Of a DNA stretch of 64,000 bases, positions 16,731 to 33,500 are shown one piece after another. The stretch covers positions 112,875,974-112,939,973 of the forward strand of contig OZ020594.1 of the NCBI GenBank assembly GCA_963971535.1, written 5' to 3'. The DNA is from Notolepis coatsorum. Lineage: Eukaryota > Chordata > Actinopteri > Aulopiformes > Paralepididae. Under the pieces are notes generated by a model. The model searched no databases and was not told where the DNA came from. It saw only the letters and a program-made list of their open reading frames with translations. Position 1 is the first letter of the stretch; each line of letters starts with the position of its first letter. Position numbers and translations under genes: made by a program.

Positions 16731-19700
16731 TACTGCACATGTGGATGAGGGGGGGGACACTACTGCACATGTGGATGAGGGGGGACACTACTGCACATGT
16801 GGATGAGGGGGGGACACTACTGCACATGCGGATGAGGGGGGGGGGACACTACTGTACATGTAGATGAGGGGGGACACTACTGCACATGTGGATGAGCGGG
16901 GGACACTACTGTACATGAGGGGGGGACACTACTGCACATGCGGATGAGGGGGGGACACTACTGCACATGTGGATGAGGGGGGACACTACTGCACATGTGG
17001 ATGAGGGGGGGACACTACTGTACATGCGGATGAGGGGGGGACACTACTGTACATGTGGATGAGGGGGGGACACTACTGTACATGTGGATGAGGGGGGGAC
17101 ACTACTGTACATGCGGATGAGGGGGGGGCACTACTGTACATGTGGATGAGGGGGGGGACACTACTGTACATGTAGATGAGGGGGGACACTACTGTACATG
17201 AGGATGAGGGGGGGACACTACTGTACATGTGGATGAGGGGGACGACACTACTGCACATGTGGATGAGGGGGGGACACTACTGCACATGTGGATGAGGGGG
17301 GACACTACTGCACATGTGGATGAGGGGGGGACACTACTGCACATGTGGATGAGGGGGGACACTACTGCACATGAGGATGAGGGGGGGGACACTACTGTAC
17401 ATGTGGATGAGGGGGGACACTACTGCACATGTGGATGAGGGGGGGGACACTACTGCACATGTGGATGAGGGGGGACACTACTGTACATGTGGATGAGGGG
17501 GGGACACTACTGTGCATGAGGATGAGGGGGGACACTACTGCACATGTGGATGAGGGGGGACACTACTGTACATGTGGATGAGGGGGGGGACACTACTGTG
17601 CATGAGGATGAGGGGGGACACTACTGCACATGTGGATGAGGGGGGGGACACTCCTGCACATGTGGATGAGGGGGGACACTACTGTACATGTGGATGAGGG
17701 GGGGACACTACTGCACATGTGGATGAGGGGGGGACACTACTGCACATGTGGATGAGGGGGGGACACTACTGTGCATGAGGATGAGGGGGGACACTACTGC
17801 ACATGTGGATGAGGGGGGGACACTACTGTACATGTGGATGAGGGGGGGACACTACTGTGCATGAGGATGAGGGGGGACACTACTGCACATGTGGATGAGG
17901 GGGGGACACTACTGCACATGTGGATGAGGGGGACACACTACTGCACATGTGGATGAGGGGGGGGACACTACTGTACATGAGGATGAGGGGGGACACTACT
18001 GCACATGTGGATGAGGGGGGACACTACTGTACGTGAGGATGAGGGGGGGGGACACTACTGTACATGAGGATGAGGGGGGGACACTACTGCACATGTGGAT
18101 GAGGGGGGGGGCACTACTGTACATGTGGATGAGGGGGGACACTACTGCACATGTGGATGAGGGGGGGACACTACTGCACATGTGGATGAGGGGGGGGACA
18201 CTACTGCACATGTGGACGAGGGGGGGGGACACTACTGCACATGTGGATGAGGGGGGGACACTACTGCACATGTGGATGAGGGGGGACACTACTGCACATG
18301 CGGATGAGGGGGGGGGGACACTACTGTACATGTGGATGAGGGGGGGGACACTACTGCACATGTGGATGAGGGGGGACACTACTGCACATGCGGATGAGGG
18401 GGGGGGGGCACTACTGTACATGTGGATGAGGGGGGGACACTACTGCACATGTGGATGAGGGGGGGGACACTACTGTACATGTGGATGAGGGGGGACACTA
18501 CTGCACATGTGGATGAGGGGGGGGGACACTACTGTACATGTGGATGAGGGGGGGACACTACTGCACATGTGGACGAGGGGGGGGACACTACTGCACATGT
18601 GGATGAGGGGGGGGACACTACTGCACATGTGGATGAGGGGGGACACTACTGCACATGCGGATGAGGGGGGGGGGACACTACTGCACATGTGGATGAGGGG
18701 GGGGACACTACTGTACATGTGGATGAGGGGGGGGACACTACTGTACATGTGGATGACGGGGGGACACTACTGCACATGTGGATGAGGGGGGGGACACTAC
18801 TGCACATGTGGATGAGGGGGGACACTACTGTACGTGAGGATGAGGGGGGGGACACTACTGTACATGAGGATGAGGGGGGGACACTACTGCGCATGTGGAT
18901 GAGGGGGGGGGCACTACTGTACATGTGGATGAGGGGGGACACTACTGCACATGTGGATGAGGGGGGGACACTACTGCACATGTGGATAAGGGGGGGACAC
19001 TACTGCACATGTGGACGAGGGGGGGGACACTACTGCACATGTGGATGAGGGGGGGGACACTACTGCACATGTGGATGAGGGGGGACACTACTGCACATGC
19101 GGATGAGGGGGGGGGGACACTACTGTACATGTGGATGAGGGGGGGACACTACTGCACATGTGGATGAGGGGGGGGCACTACTGCACATGTGGATGAGGGG
19201 GGACACTACTGTACATGAGGATGAGGGGGGGACACTACTGCACATGTGGATGAGGGGGGACACTACTGTACATGTGGATGAGGGGGGACACTACTGTACA
19301 TGTGGATGAGGGGGGACACTACTGTGCATGTGGATGAGGGGGGGGACACTATTGTACATGTGGATGAGGGGGGACACTACTGTACATGTGGATGAGGGGG
19401 GGGGCACTACTGCACATGTGGATGAGGGGGGGGGACACTACTGCACATGTGGATGAGGGGGGACACTACTGCACATGTGGATGAGGGGGGGGACACTACT
19501 GCACATGCGGATGAGGGGGGGGGACACTACTGTACATGTGGATGAGGGGGGGGACACTACTGCACATGTGGATGAGGGGGGGGACACTACTGTACATGTG
19601 GATGAGGGGGGGACACTACTGCACATGTGGATGAGGGGGGACACTACTGCACATGCGGATGAGGGGGGGGGGCACTACTGTACATGTGGATGAGGGGGGG

Positions 19701-21829
19701 ACTCTACTGTACATGTGGATGAGGGGGGGGACACTACTGTACATGTGGATGAGGGGGGGACACTACTGTACATGTGGATGAGGGGGGACACTACTGTACA
19801 TGTGGATGAGGGGGGACACTACTGCACATGTGGATGAGGGGGGGGACACTACTGTACATGTGGATGAGGGGGGGGACACTACTGCACATGTGGATGAGGG
19901 GGGGACACTACTGTACATGTGGATGAGGGGGGGGGCACTACTGCACATGTGGATGAGGGGGGGACACTACTGCACATGTGGATGAGGGGGGGGACACTAC
20001 TGTACATGTGGATGAGGGGGGGACACTACTGCACATGTGGATGAGGGGGGACACTACTGTACATGTGGATGATGGGGGGACACTACTGTACATGTGGATG
20101 AGGGGGGACACTACTGTGCATGTGGATGAGGGGGGGGACACTACTGTACATGTGGATGAGGGGGGGACACTACTGTACATGTGGATGAGGGGGGGACACT
20201 ACTGTACATGTGGATGAGGGGGGGACACTACTGTACGTGTGGATGAGGGGGGGACACTACTGTACATGAGGATGAGGGGGGACACTACTGTACATGAGGA
20301 TGAGGGGGGACACTACTGTGGGGGGGACACTACTGTACATGTGGATGAGGGGGGGACACTACTGTGGGGGGACACTACTGTACATGTGGATGAGGGGGGG
20401 ACACTACTGTACATGTGGATGAGGGGGGACACTACTGTACATGTGGATGAGGGGGACACACTACTGCACATGTGGATGAGGGGGGGACACTACTGTACAT
20501 GTGGATGAGGGGGGGACACTACTGTACATGTGGATGAGGGGGGGGACACTACTGCACATGTGGATGAGGGGGGGACACTACTGTACATGTGGATGAGGGG
20601 GGGGGGACACTACTGCACATGTGGATGAGGGGGGGACACTACTGCACATGTGGATGAGGGGGGACACTACTGCACATGTGGATGAGGGGGGGACACTACT
20701 GCACATGTGGATGAGGGGGGGGGGACACTACTGTACATGTGGATGAGGGGGGGGACACTACTGTACATGTGGATGAGGGGGGGACACTACTGCGCATGTG
20801 GATGAGGGGGGGGACACTACTGTACATGTGGATGAGGGGGGGACACTACTGTACATGTGGATGAGGGGGGGACACTACTGTACATGTGGATGAGGGGGGA
20901 CACTACTGCACATGCGGATGAGGGGGGGACACTACTGCACATGCGGATGAGGGGGGGGGACACTAATGTACATGTAGATGAGGGGGGGACACTACTGCAC
21001 ATGTGGATGAGGGGGGGACACTACTGTACATGTGGATGAGGGGGGGACACTACTGTACATGTGGATGAGGGGGGACACTACTGCACATGCGGATGAGGGG
21101 GGGGGGGCACTACTGCACATACGGATGAGGGGGGGGGGGGGACACTACTGTACATGTAGATGAGGGGGGGACACTACTGCACATGTGGATGAGGGGGGGA
21201 CACTCCTGTACATGAGGGGGGGAACACTACTGCACATGTGGATGAGGGGGGGGGACACTACTGCACATGTGGATGAGGGGGGACACTACTGCACATGTGG
21301 ATGAGGGGGGGGGACACTACTGCACATGCGGATGAGGGGGGACACTACTGTACATGTAGATGAGGGGGGACACTACTGCACATGTGGATCAGGGGGGGAC
21401 ACTACTGTACATGAGGGGGGGGACACTACTGCACATGCGGATGAGGGGGGGGACACTACTGCACATGTGGATGAGGGGGGACATTACTGCACATGTGGAT
21501 GAGGGGGGACACTACTGTACATGTGGATGAGGGGGGACACTACTGCACATGTGGATGAGGGGGGGACACTACTGTACATGCGGATGAGGGGGGGACACAC
21601 TACTGTACATGTAGATGAGGGGGGGACACTACTGCACATGTGGATGAGGGGGGGACACTACTGTACATGCGGATGAGGGGGGGGACACTACTGTACATGT
21701 AGATGAGGGGGGACACTACTGTACATGAGGATGAGGGGGGGACACTACTGTACATGTGGATGAGGGGGGACACTACTGTACATGTGGATGAGGGGGGACA
21801 CTACTGTACATGTGGATGAGGGGGGACAC

Positions 21830-24560
21830 TACTGTGCATGTGGATGAGGGGGGGACACTACTGTACGTGAGGATGAGGGGGGGGACACTACTGTACATGA
21901 GGATGAGGGGGGGACACTACTGCACATGTGGATGAGGGGGGGGGCACTACTGTACATGTGGATGAGGGGGGACACTACTGCACATGTGGATGAGGGGGGG
22001 ACACTACTGCACATGTGGATGAGGGGGGGGACACTACTGCACATGTGGACGAGGGGGGGGACACTACTGCACATGTGGATGAGGGGGAGGACACTACTGC
22101 ACATGTGGATGAGGGGACACACTACTGCACATGCGGATGAGGGGGGGGGACACTACTGCACATGTGGATGAGGGGGGGACACTACTGCACATGTGGATGA
22201 GGGGGGGACACTACTGTACATGTGGATGAGGGGGGACACTACTGCACATGCGGATGAGGGGGGGGGGGCACTACTGCACATGCGGATGAGGGGGGGGGAC
22301 ACTACTGTACATGTAGATGAGGGGGGGACACTACTGCACATGTGGATGAGGGGGGGACACTACTGTACATGAGGGGGGGAACACTACTGCACATGTGGAT
22401 GAGGGGGGGGGACACTACTGCACATGTGGATGAGGGGGGACACTACTGCACATGTGGATGAGGGGGGGGGACACTACTGCACATGCGGATGAGGGGGGAC
22501 ACTACTGTACATGTAGATGAGGGGGGACACTACTGCACATGTGGATCAGGGGGGGACACTACTGTACATGAGGGGGGGGACACTACTGCACATGCGGATG
22601 AGGGGGGGGACACTACTGCACATGTGGATGAGGGGGGACATTACTGCACATGTGGATGAGGGGGGACACTACTGTACATGTGGATGAGGGGGGACACTAC
22701 TGCACATGTGGATGAGGGGGGGACACTACTGTACATGCGGATGAGGGGGGGACACACTACTGTACATGTAGATGAGGGGGGGACACTACTGCACATGTGG
22801 ATGAGGGGGGGACACTACTGTACATGCGGATGAGGGGGGGGGACACTACTGTACATGTAGATGAGGGGGGACACTACTGTACATGAGGATGAGGGGGGGA
22901 CACTACTGTACATGTGGATGAGGGGGGACACTACTGTACATGTGGATGAGGGGGGACACTACTGTGCATGTGGATGAGGGGGGGACACTACTGTACGTGA
23001 GGATGAGGGGGGGGGCACTACTGTACATGTGGATGAGGGGGGACACTACTGCACATGTGGATGAGGGGGGGACACTACTGCACATGTGGATGAGGGGGGG
23101 GGACACTACTGCACATGTGGACGAGGGGGGGGACACTACTGCACATGTGGATGAGGGGGGGGGACACTACTGTACATGTGGATGAGGGGGGACACTACTG
23201 TGCATGTGGATGAGGGGGGGACACTACTGTACGTGAGGATGAGGGGGGGGACACTACTGTACATGAGGATGAGGGGGGGACACTACTGCACATGTGGATG
23301 AGGGGGGGGGCACTACTGTACATGTGGATGAGGGGGGACACTACTGCACATGTGGATGAGGGGGGGACACTACTGCACATGTGGATGAGGGGGGGGACAC
23401 TACTGCACATGTGGACGAGGGGGGGGACACTACTGCACATGTGGATGAGGGGGAGGACACTACTGCACATGTGGATGAGGGGGGACACTACTGCACATGC
23501 GGATGAGGGGGGGGGACACTACTGCACATGTGGATGAGGGGGGGACACTACTGCACATGTGGATGAGGGGGGGACACTACTGTACATGTGGATGAGGGGG
23601 GACACTACTGCACATGCGGATGAGGGGGGGGGGCACTACTGCACATGCGGATGAGGGGGGGGGACACTACTGTACATGTAGATGAGGGGGGGACACTACT
23701 GCACATGTGGATGAGGGGGGGACACTACTGTACATGAGGGGGGGAACACTACTGCACATGTGGATGAGGGGGGGGGACACTACTGCACATGTGGATGAGG
23801 GGGGACACTACTGCACATGTGGATGAGGGGGGGGGACACTACTGCACATGCGGATGAGGGGGGACACTACTGTACATGTAGATGAGGGGGGACACTACTG
23901 CACATGTGGATCAGGGGGGGACACTACTGTACATGAGGGGGGGGACACTACTGCACATGCGGATGAGGGGGGGGACACTACTGCACATGTGGATGAGGGG
24001 GGACATTACTGCACATGTGGATGAGGGGGGACACTACTGTACATGTGGATGAGGGGGGACACTACTGCACATGTGGATGAGGGGGGGACACTACTGTACA
24101 TGCGGATGAGGGGGGGACACACTACTGTACATGTAGATGAGGGGGGGACACTACTGCACATGTGGATGAGGGGGGGACACTACTGTACATGCGGATGAGG
24201 GGGGGGGACACTACTGTACATGTAGATGAGGGGGGACACTACTGTACATGAGGATGAGGGGGGGACACTACTGTACATGTGGATGAGGGGGGACACTACT
24301 GTACATGTGGATGAGGGGGGACACTACTGTGCATGTGGATGAGGGGGGGACACTACTGTACGTGAGGATGAGGGGGGGGGCACTACTGTACATGTGGATG
24401 AGGGGGGACACTACTGCACATGTGGATGAGGGGGGGACACTACTGCACATGTGGATGAGGGGGGGGGACACTACTGCACATGTGGACGAGGGGGGGGACA
24501 CTACTGCACATGTGGATGAGGGGGGGGACACTACTGTACATGTGGATGAGGGGGGACACT
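21830..24560. repeat. 1,366 bp tandem duplication at the 15.7 kb junction
   Basis: The string beginning at 21829 recurs at 23195, and the one at 22903 recurs at 24268, an offset of about 1,366 bp. The corresponding place near 7.5 kb holds the string once only. The duplicated piece straddles the junction between the two 15.7 kb copies, as expected when a crossover between misaligned arrays joins related blocks. Confidence 0.72.
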
Positions 24561-27500
24561 ACTGTACATGTGGATGAGGGGGGGACACTACTGCACATGT
24601 GGATGAGGGGGGGGACACTACTGCACATGTGGATGAGGGGGGACACTACTGTACGTGAGGATGAGGGGGGGGACACTACTGTACATGAGGATGAGGGGGG
24701 GACACTACTGCACATGTGGATGAGGGGGGGGGCACTACTGTACATGTGGATGAGGGGGGACACTACTGCACATGTGGATGAGGGGGGGACACTACTGCAC
24801 ATGCGGATGAGGGGGGGGGACACTACTGTACATGAGGATGAGGGGGGGACACTACTGCACATGTGGATGAGGGGGGGACACTACTGTACATGTGGATGAG
24901 GGGGGGGGACACTACTGCACATGTGGATGAGGGGGGGGCACTACTGTACATGTGGATGAGGGGGGGACACTACTGTACATGTGGATGAGGGGGGGGACAC
25001 TACTGTACATGTGGATGAGGGGGGACACTACTGCACATGCGGATGAGGGGGGGGACACTACTGCACATGCGGATGAGGGGGGGACACACGAATGTACATG
25101 TAGATGAGGGGGGGACACTACTGCACATGTGGATGAGGGGGGGACACTACTGTACATGTGGATGAGGGGGGACACTACTGTGGGGGGGACACTACTGTAC
25201 ATGTGGATGAGGGGGGGGGCACTACTGTACATGTGGATGAGGGGGGACACTACTGCACATGCGGATGAGGGGGGGGACACTACTGCACATGCGGATGAGG
25301 GGGGGGGGGACAATACTGTACATGTAGATGAGGGGGGGACACTACTGCACATGTGGATGAGGGGGGGACACTACTGTACATGAGGGGGGGAACACTACTG
25401 CACATGTGGATGAGGGGGGGGACACTACTGCACATGTGGATGAGGGGGGACACTACTGCACATGTGGATGAGGGGGGGACACTACTGCACATGCGGATGA
25501 GGGGGGGGGACACTACTGTACATGTAGATGAGGGGGGACACTACTGCACATGTGGATGAGCGGGGGACACTACTGTACATGAGGGGGGGACACTACTGTA
25601 CATGTAGATGAGGGGGGACACTACTGCACATGTGGATGAGCGGGGGACACTACTGTACATGAGGGGGGGACACTACTGCACATGCGGATGAGGGGGGGAC
25701 ACTACTGCACATGTGGATGAGGGGGGACACTACTGCACATGTGGATGAGGGGGGGACACTACTGTACATGCGGATGAGGGGGGGACACTACTGTACATGT
25801 GGATGAGGGGGGGACACTACTGTACATGTGGATGAGGGGGGGACACTACTGTACATGCGGATGAGGGGGGGGGCACTACTGTACATGTGGATGAGGGGGG
25901 GGACACTACTGTACATGTAGATGAGGGGGGACACTACTGTACATGAGGATGAGGGGGGGACACTACTGTACATGTGGATGAGCTGGGGGACACTACTGCA
26001 CATGTGGATGAGGGGGGGACACTACTGCACATGTGGATGAGGGGGGACACTACTGCACATGTGGATGAGGGGGGGACACTACTGCACATGTGGATGAGGG
26101 GGGACACTACTGCACATGAGGATGAGGGGGGGGACACTACTGTACATGTGGATGAGGGGGGGACACTACTGCACATGTGGATGAGGGGGGGGACACTACT
26201 GCACATGTGGATGAGGGGGGACACTACTGTACATGTGGATGAGGGGGGGACACTACTGTGCATGAGGATGAGGGGGGACACTACTGCACATGTGGATGAG
26301 GGGGGACACTACTGTACATGTGGATGAGGGGGGGGACACTACTGTGCATGAGGATGAGGGGGGACACTACTGCACATGTGGATGAGGGGGGGGACACTCC
26401 TGCACATGTGGATGAGGGGGGACACTACTGTACATGTGGATGAGGGGGGGACACTACTGCACATGTGGATGAGGGGGGGACACTACTGCACATGTGGATG
26501 AGGGGGGGACACTACTGTGCATGAGGATGAGGGGGGACACTACTGCACATGTGGATGAGGGGGGGGGGGCACTACTGTACATGTGGATGAGGGGGGACAC
26601 TACTGCACATGTGGATGAGGGGGGGACACTACTGCACATGTGGATGAGGGGGACACACTACTGCACATGTGGATGAGGGGGGGGACACTACTGTACATGA
26701 GGATGAGGGGGGACACTACTGCACATGTGGATGAGGGGGGACACTACTGTACGTGAGGATGAGGGGGGGGGGCACTACTGTACATGAGGATGAGGGGGGG
26801 ACACTACTGCACATGTGGATGAGGGGGGGGGGCACTACTGTACATGTGGATGAGGGGGGACACTACTGCACATGTGGATGAGGGGGGGACACTACTGCAC
26901 ATGTGGATGAGGGGGGGACACTACTGCACATGTGGACGAGGGGGGGGACACTACTGCACATGTGGATGAGGGGGGGACACTACTGCACATGTGGATGAGG
27001 GGGGACACTACTGCACATGCGGATGAGGGGGGGGGGGACACTACTGTACATGTGGATGAGGGGGGGGACACTACTGCACATGTGGATGAGGGGGGACACT
27101 ACTGCACATGCGGATGAGGGGGGGGGGGCACTACTGTACATGTGGATGAGGGGGGGACACTACTGCACATGTGGATGAGGGGGGGGACACTACTGTACAT
27201 GTGGATGAGGGGGGACACTACTGCACATGTGGATGAGGGGGGGGACACTACTGTACATGTGGATGAGGGGGGGGACACTACTGCACATGTGGACGAGGGG
27301 GGGGACACTACTGCACATGTGGATGAGGGGGGGGACACTACTGCACATGTGGATGAGGGGGGACACTACTGCACATGCGGATGAGGGGGGGGGGGACACT
27401 ACTGCACATGTGGATGAGGGGGGGGACACTACTGCACATGTGGATGAGGGGGGACACTACTGCACATGCGGATGAGGGGGGGGGGGACACTACTGCACAT

Positions 27501-30500
27501 GTGGATGAGGGGGGGGACACTACTGTACATGTGGATGACGGGGGGACACTACTGCACATGTGGATGAGGGGGGGGACACTACTGCACATGTGGATGAGGG
27601 GGGACACTACTGTACGTGAGGATGAGGGGGGGGACACTACTGTACGTGAGGATGAGGGGGGACACTACTGCACATGTGGATGAGGGGGGACACTACTGTA
27701 CGTGAGGATGAGGGGGGGACACTACTGTACATGAGGATGAGGGGGGGACACTACTGCACATGTGGATGAGGGGGGGGCACTACTGTACATGTGGATGAGG
27801 GGGGACACTACTGCACATGTGGATGAGGGGGGGACACTACTGCACATGTGGATGAGGGGGGGGACACTACTGCACATGTGGACGAGGGGGGGGACACTAC
27901 TGCACATGTGGATGAGGGGGGGACACTACTGCACATGTGGATGAGGGGGGACACTACTGCACATGCGGATGAGGGGGGGGACACTACTGTACATGTGGAT
28001 GAGGGGGGGACACTACTGCACATGTGGATGAGGGGGGGGCACTACTGCACATGTGGATGAGGGGGGACACTACTGTACATGAGGATGAGGGGGGGACACT
28101 ACTGCACATGTGGATGAGGGGGGACACTACTGTACATGTGGATGAGGGGGGACACTACTGTACATGTGGATGAGGGGGGACACTACTGTACATGTGGATG
28201 AGGGGGGACACTACTGTACATGTGGATGAGGGGGGACACTACTGTACATGTGGATGAGGGGGGACACTACTGTACATGTGGATGAGGGGGGACACTACTG
28301 TACATGTGGATGAGGGGGGACACTACTGTACATGTGGATGAGGGGGGGGGGCACTACTGCACATGTGGATGAGGGGGGGGGACACTACTGCACATGTGGA
28401 TGAGGGGGGACACTACTGTACGTGAGGATGAGGGGGGGGACACTACTGTACATGAGGATGAGGGGGGGACACTACTGCACATGTGGATGAGGGGGGGGGG
28501 GCACTACTGTACATGTGGATGAGGGGGGACACTACTGCACATGTGGATGAGGGGGGGACACTACTGCACATGCGGATGAGGGGGGGGACACTACTGTACA
28601 TGAGGATGAGGGGGGGACACTACTGCGCATGTGGATGAGGGGGGGGGACTACTGTACATGTGGATGAGGGGGGGGGGGACACTACTGCACATGTGGATGA
28701 GGGGGGGGCACTACTGTACATGTGGATGAGGGGGGGACACTACTGTACATGTGGATGAGGGGGGGGACACTACTGTACATGTGGATGAGGGGGGACACTA
28801 CTGCACATGCGGATGAGGGGGGGGACACTACTGCACATGCGGATGAGGGGGGGACACACGAATGTACATGTAGATGAGGGGGGGACACTACTGCACATGT
28901 GGATGAGGGGGGGACACTACTGTACATGTGGATGAGGGGGGACACTACTGTGGGGGGGACACTACTGTACATGTGGATGAGGGGGGGACACTACTGTACA
29001 TGTGGATGAGGGGGGACACTACTGCACATGCGGATGAGGGGGGGACACTACTGCACATGCGGATGAGGGGGGGGGGGACAATACTGTACATGTAGATGAG
29101 GGGGGGACACTACTGCACATGTGGATGAGGGGGGGACACTACTGTACATGAGGGGGGGAACACTACTGCACATGCGGATGAGGGGGGGACACACGAATGT
29201 ACATGTAGATGAGGGGGGGACACTACTGCACATGTGGATGAGGGGGGGACACTACTGTACATGTGGATGAGGGGGGACACTACTGTGGGGGGGACACTAC
29301 TGTACATGTGGATGAGGGGGGGACACTACTGTACATGTGGATGAGGGGGGACACTACTGCACATGCGGATGAGGGGGGGACACTACTGCACATGCGGATG
29401 AGGGGGGGGGGGACACTACTGTACATGTGGATGAGGGGGGGACACTACTGCACATGTGGATGAGGGGGGGGACACTACTGCACATGTGGATGAGGGGGGA
29501 CACTACTGTACATGTGGATGAGGGGGGGACACTACTGTGCATGAGGATGAGGGGGGACACTACTGCACATGTGGATGAGGGGGGACACTACTGTACATGT
29601 GGATGAGGGGGGGGACACTACTGTGCATGAGGATGAGGGGGGACACTACTGCACATGTGGATGAGGGGGGGGACACTCCTGCACATGTGGATGAGGGGGG
29701 ACACTACTGTACATGTGGATGAGGGGGGGACACTACTGCACATGTGGATGAGGGGGGGACACTACTGCACATGTGGATGAGGGGGGACACTACTGTGCAT
29801 GAGGATGAGGGGGGACACTACTGCACATGTGGATGAGGGGGGGGGGGCACTACTGTACATGTGGATGAGGGGGGACACTACTGCACATGTGGATGAGGGG
29901 GACACACTACTGCACATGTGGATGAGGGGGACACACTACTGCACATGTGGATGAGGGGGGGGACACTACTGTACATGAGGATGAGGGGGGACACTACTGC
30001 ACATGTGGATGAGGGGGGACACTACTGTACGTGAGGATGAGGGGGGGGGACACTACTGTACATGAGGATGAGGGGGGGACACTACTGCACATGTGGATGA
30101 GGGGGGGGGGCACTACTGTACATGTGGATGAGGGGGGACACTACTGCACATGTGGATGAGGGGGGGACACTACTGCACATGTGGATGAGGGGGGGACACT
30201 ACTGCACATGTGGACGAGGGGGGGGACACTACTGCACATGTGGATGAGGGGGGGACACTACTGCACATGTGGATGAGGGGGGACACTACTGCACATGCGG
30301 ATGAGGGGGGGGGGGACACTACTGTACATGTGGATGAGGGGGGGGACACTACTGCACATGTGGATGAGGGGGGACACTACTGCACATGCGGATGAGGGGG
30401 GGGGGGCACTACTGTACATGTGGATGAGGGGGGGACACTACTGCACATGTGGATGAGGGGGGGGACACTACTGTACATGTGGATGAGGGGGGACACTACT

Positions 30501-33500
30501 GCACATGTGGATGAGGGGGGGGACACTACTGTACATGTGGATGAGGGGGGGGACACTACTGCACATGTGGACGAGGGGGGGGACACTACTGCACATGTGG
30601 ATGAGGGGGGGGACACTACTGCACATGTGGATGAGGGGGGACACTACTGCACATGCGGATGAGGGGGGGGGGGACACTACTGCACATGTGGATGAGGGGG
30701 GGGACACTACTGCACATGTGGATGAGGGGGGACACTACTGCACATGCGGATGAGGGGGGGGGGGACACTACTGCACATGTGGATGAGGGGGGGGACACTA
30801 CTGTACATGTGGATGACGGGGGGACACTACTGCACATGTGGATGAGGGGGGGGACACTACTGCACATGTGGATGAGGGGGGACACTACTGTACGTGAGGA
30901 TGAGGGGGGGGACACTACTGTACGTGAGGATGAGGGGGGACACTACTGCACATGTGGATGAGGGGGGACACTACTGTACGTGAGGATGAGGGGGGGACAC
31001 TACTGTACATGAGGATGAGGGGGGGACACTACTGCACATGTGGATGAGGGGGGGGCACTACTGTACATGTGGATGAGGGGGGACACTACTGCACATGTGG
31101 ATGAGGGGGGGACACTACTGCACATGTGGATGAGGGGGGGGACACTACTGCACATGTGGACGAGGGGGGGGACACTACTGCACATGTGGATGAGGGGGGG
31201 GACACTACTGCACATGTGGATGAGGGGGGACACTACTGCACATGCGGATGAGGGGGGGGACACTACTGTACATGTGGATGAGGGGGGGACACTACTGCAC
31301 ATGTGGATGAGGGGGGGGCACTACTGCACATGTGGATGAGGGGGGACACTACTGTACATGAGGATGAGGGGGGGACACTACTGCACATGTGGATGAGGGG
31401 GGACACTACTGTACATGTGGATGAGGGGGGACACTACTGTACATGTGGATGAGGGGGGACACTACTGTACATGTGGATGAGGGGGGACACTACTGTACAT
31501 GTGGATGAGGGGGGACACTACTGTACATGTGGATGAGGGGGGACACTACTGTACATGTGGATGAGGGGGGACACTACTGTACATGTGGATGAGGGGGGAC
31601 ACTACTGTACATGTGGATGAGGGGGGGGGCACTACTGCACATGTGGATGAGGGGGGGGGACACTACTGCACATGTGGATGAGGGGGGACACTACTGTACG
31701 TGAGGATGAGGGGGGGGACACTACTGTACATGAGGATGAGGGGGGGACACTACTGCACATGTGGATGAGGGGGGGGGGGCACTACTGTACATGTGGATGA
31801 GGGGGGACACTACTGCACATGTGGATGAGGGGGGGACACTACTGCACATGCGGATGAGGGGGGGGACACTACTGTACATGAGGATGAGGGGGGGACACTA
31901 CTGCGCATGTGGATGAGGGGGGGGGACTACTGTACATGTGGATGAGGGGGGGGGGGGACACTACTGCACATGTGGATGAGGGGGGGGCACTACTGTACAT
32001 GTGGATGAGGGGGGGACACTACTGTACATGTGGATGAGGGGGGGGACACTACTGTACATGTGGATGAGGGGGGACACTACTGCACATGCGGATGAGGGGG
32101 GGGACACTACTGCACATGCGGATGAGGGGGGGACACACGAATGTACATGTAGATGAGGGGGGGACACTACTGCACATGTGGATGAGGGGGGGACACTACT
32201 GTACATGTGGATGAGGGGGGACACTACTGTGGGGGGGACACTACTGTACATGTGGATGAGGGGGGGACACTACTGTACATGTGGATGAGGGGGGACACTA
32301 CTGCACATGCGGATGAGGGGGGGACACTACTGCACATGCGGATGAGGGGGGGGGGGACAATACTGTACATGTAGATGAGGGGGGGACACTACTGCACATG
32401 TGGATGAGGGGGGGACACTACTGTACATGAGGGGGGGAACACTACTGCACATGTGGATGAGGGGGGGGACACTACTGCACATGTGGATGAGGGGGGACAC
32501 TACTGCACATGTGGATGAGGGGGGGACACTACTGCACATGCGGATGAGGGGGGGGGGACACTACTGTACATGTAGATGAGGGGGGACACTACTGCACATG
32601 TGGATGAGCGGGGGACACTACTGTACATGAGGGGGGGACACTACTGCACATGCGGATGAGGGGGGGACACTACTGCACATGTGGATGAGGGGGGACACTA
32701 CTGCACATGTGGATGAGGGGGGGACACTACTGTACATGCGGATGAGGGGGGGACACTACTGTACATGTGGATGAGGGGGGGACACTACTGTACATGTGGA
32801 TGAGGGGGGGACACTACTGTACATGCGGATGAGGGGGGGGCACTACTGTACATGTGGATGAGGGGGGGGACACTACTGTACATGTAGATGAGGGGGGACA
32901 CTACTGTACATGAGGATGAGGGGGGGACACTACTGTACATGTGGATGAGGGGGACGACACTACTGCACATGTGGATGAGGGGGGGACACTACTGCACATG
33001 TGGATGAGGGGGGACACTACTGCACATGTGGATGAGGGGGGGACACTACTGCACATGTGGATGAGGGGGGACACTACTGCACATGAGGATGAGGGGGGGG
33101 ACACTACTGTACATGTGGATGAGGGGGGACACTACTGCACATGTGGATGAGGGGGGGGACACTACTGCACATGTGGATGAGGGGGGACACTACTGTACAT
33201 GTGGATGAGGGGGGGACACTACTGTGCATGAGGATGAGGGGGGACACTACTGCACATGTGGATGAGGGGGGACACTACTGTACATGTGGATGAGGGGGGG
33301 GACACTACTGTGCATGAGGATGAGGGGGGACACTACTGCACATGTGGATGAGGGGGGGGACACTCCTGCACATGTGGATGAGGGGGGACACTACTGTACA
33401 TGTGGATGAGGGGGGGACACTACTGCACATGTGGATGAGGGGGGGACACTACTGCACATGTGGATGAGGGGGGGACACTACTGTGCATGAGGATGAGGGG

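Larger units (their letters stand above)
7490..23200. repeat. 15.7 kb higher-order repeat, copy I
   Basis: The order of variant units here recurs 15,712 bp downstream with little change. Distinctive unit strings at about 7483, 8556, 9200, 10222, 11626, 12970, 14665, 16249 and 19763 reappear at 23195, 24268, 24912, 25934, 27338, 28682, 30377, 31961 and 35474. The constant offset (15,711-15,712) over about 15 kb indicates a recent tandem duplication. Copy II starts where copy I ends. Boundaries are good to roughly 100 bp. Confidence 0.85.
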
